Origin: [Mycobacterium] nativiensis
GTDB lineage: Bacteria > Actinomycetota > Actinomycetes > Mycobacteriales > Mycobacteriaceae
Direction: 5' to 3'
Assembly: GCF_020172685.1 (NCBI RefSeq)
Contig: NZ_CP083986.1
Location: 3,805,168 to 3,869,167, forward strand
DNA length: 64,000 nt
The notes under the pieces are model-generated. The model did not search any database. It was given only the letters and a program-made list of their open reading frames with translations, and was not told the origin of the DNA. Position numbers and translations under genes: made by a program. Positions 63,546-64,000 of the stretch are shown piece by piece. The first letter of the stretch is position 1. Each line of letters opens with the position of its first letter.

Positions 63546-63981
63546 CTACGCCTCCGAATCAGCCGGCCAGGTGTTCGGCATCATCGGGCTGACCGTGCCA
63601 CCGCCGAACCCGTCGTCGGCGAGTGCGGTCAGCCCGGCCGGACGCACGTCGCTGACCCGGTGTGCGGCGCCGGCGAACCCGTGCGTCCCGGCACCACGGC
63701 CCGAGGCGGATACCCCGACCGGCTCCGGCGCCAAATCCTGGTCCAGATCCATGTACTCGTGCCCGCGCCCCAGCATGCCGACCTTCGCACGACGCCGGCG
63801 CCGCTGCGGCGCAGCCTCTTCGGCCGATTCGTCCGCGGGAACATCGGCGCTGTCCGGCTTCTTCGCAGCCTTCCTACGGGCACTGGTACCCGAGGCCCGC
63901 CGAGCGCCCATGTCCAGCCCGCCGACCATGTACATGTAGGCCGGCATGGTCACCGACGGTGGTCCCGCCGGGGTGGGCGGC
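63546..63981 (-). CDS. PPE-family protein, PPW subfamily, C-terminus only
   Basis: Only the last about 145 codons are here; the N-terminal PPE domain is beyond the contig end. The C-terminus has the PPW-subfamily marks: THGFAGAAH (GFxGT-like) and PMMPNTW (PxxPxxW). Between them is a charged, Arg/Lys-rich region (QRRRRRAKVGMLGRGHEYMDLD). The frame runs into the adapter at 63982, so the first residues read there (ending before PPTPAGP) are not natural. Convergent with the MDMPI gene. Confidence 0.85.
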
Positions 63982-64000
63982 CTGTCTCTTATACACATCT
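63982..64000. other. Tn5/Nextera mosaic-end adapter at the contig end
   Basis: CTGTCTCTTATACACATCT is exactly the 19-base reverse complement of the hyperactive Tn5 mosaic end used in Nextera libraries. It is the last 19 bases of the window. Untrimmed sequencing adapter, not genomic sequence; translated in the minus frame it gives the known artefact peptide MCIRDR. Confidence 0.97.

Overview
The window is GC-rich actinobacterial DNA and almost certainly comes from a non-tuberculous mycobacterium. Gene order in the first 27 kb follows the M. tuberculosis Rv3313c-Rv3336c neighbourhood (add, deoA, cdd, sdhCDAB, sigJ, dacB1, sugI, nagA, yhjD, trpS) with insertions and losses. Other mycobacterial marks are a 13E12-type HNH gene, F420-type oxidoreductases, an NDMA-type alcohol dehydrogenase, a mycothiol-enzyme-like protein and the C-terminus of a PPE-PPW protein. 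The last 19 bases are the Tn5/Nextera mosaic end, so this is the end of a draft contig.

1-30 kb. Nucleoside salvage (add, deoA, cdd; minus strand) lies divergent from succinate dehydrogenase sdhCDAB. Next come a steroid-5-alpha-reductase-like membrane protein and an ECF41/SigJ module (sigma factor, PPOX oxidoreductase, convergent carboxymuconolactone-decarboxylase-like gene with a matching promoter). DacB1, a minus-strand oxidation operon (Baeyer-Villiger monooxygenase, secreted DUF1214-like protein, NDMA-type alcohol dehydrogenase) divergent from a PucR regulator, and sugI-nagA follow. Then there is a frameshifted AhpD-like gene, a MarR-PPOX-methyltransferase operon, a DUF5996 protein, yhjD, trpS and a TetR-enoyl-CoA hydratase pair with a perfect palindromic operator. 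A thiocyanate-hydrolase/nitrile-hydratase-type cobalt enzyme operon (fused beta-alpha subunit, gamma subunit, putative activator) ends this part. A decayed copy of an uncharacterised gene lies upstream of it.

30-52.6 kb. This is a nearly complete set for the aerobic corrin ring and cobalt insertion: cobG (lacking the usual Fe-S C-terminus), cobH, fused cobIJ, cobM, cobL, a ChlI/ChlD-type chelatase, cobO, fused cobB-cobC, cobD, cobK, cobQ, cobF and cobN. Upstream precorrin-2 synthesis and the late cobU/cobS/cobT steps are not here. The cluster is split by about 3.5 kb holding an acetyltransferase, a 13E12 HNH gene, a Ddn-type protein and an ABM monooxygenase. Cobalamin riboswitches precede the chelatase gene and cobN.

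52.6-57.7 kb. A third cobalamin riboswitch, divergent from the cobN one, leads a BtuF-BtuC-BtuD importer operon. Its ATPase is fused to a FhuF-like [2Fe-2S] reductase domain, and the operon ends with an intact copy of the gene that is decayed near the thiocyanate hydrolase operon. Cobalt or corrinoid handling therefore links the middle and right parts of the window.

57.7-64 kb. A TetR regulator is divergent from five tightly coupled genes (molybdopterin oxidoreductase, SnoaL-like protein, zinc-less alcohol dehydrogenase, LLM flavin monooxygenase, DinB/maleylpyruvate-isomerase-like protein) that look like an uncharacterised catabolic pathway. The PPE gene is cut off by the contig end. I saw no tRNA, rRNA, CRISPR array or complete insertion sequence.
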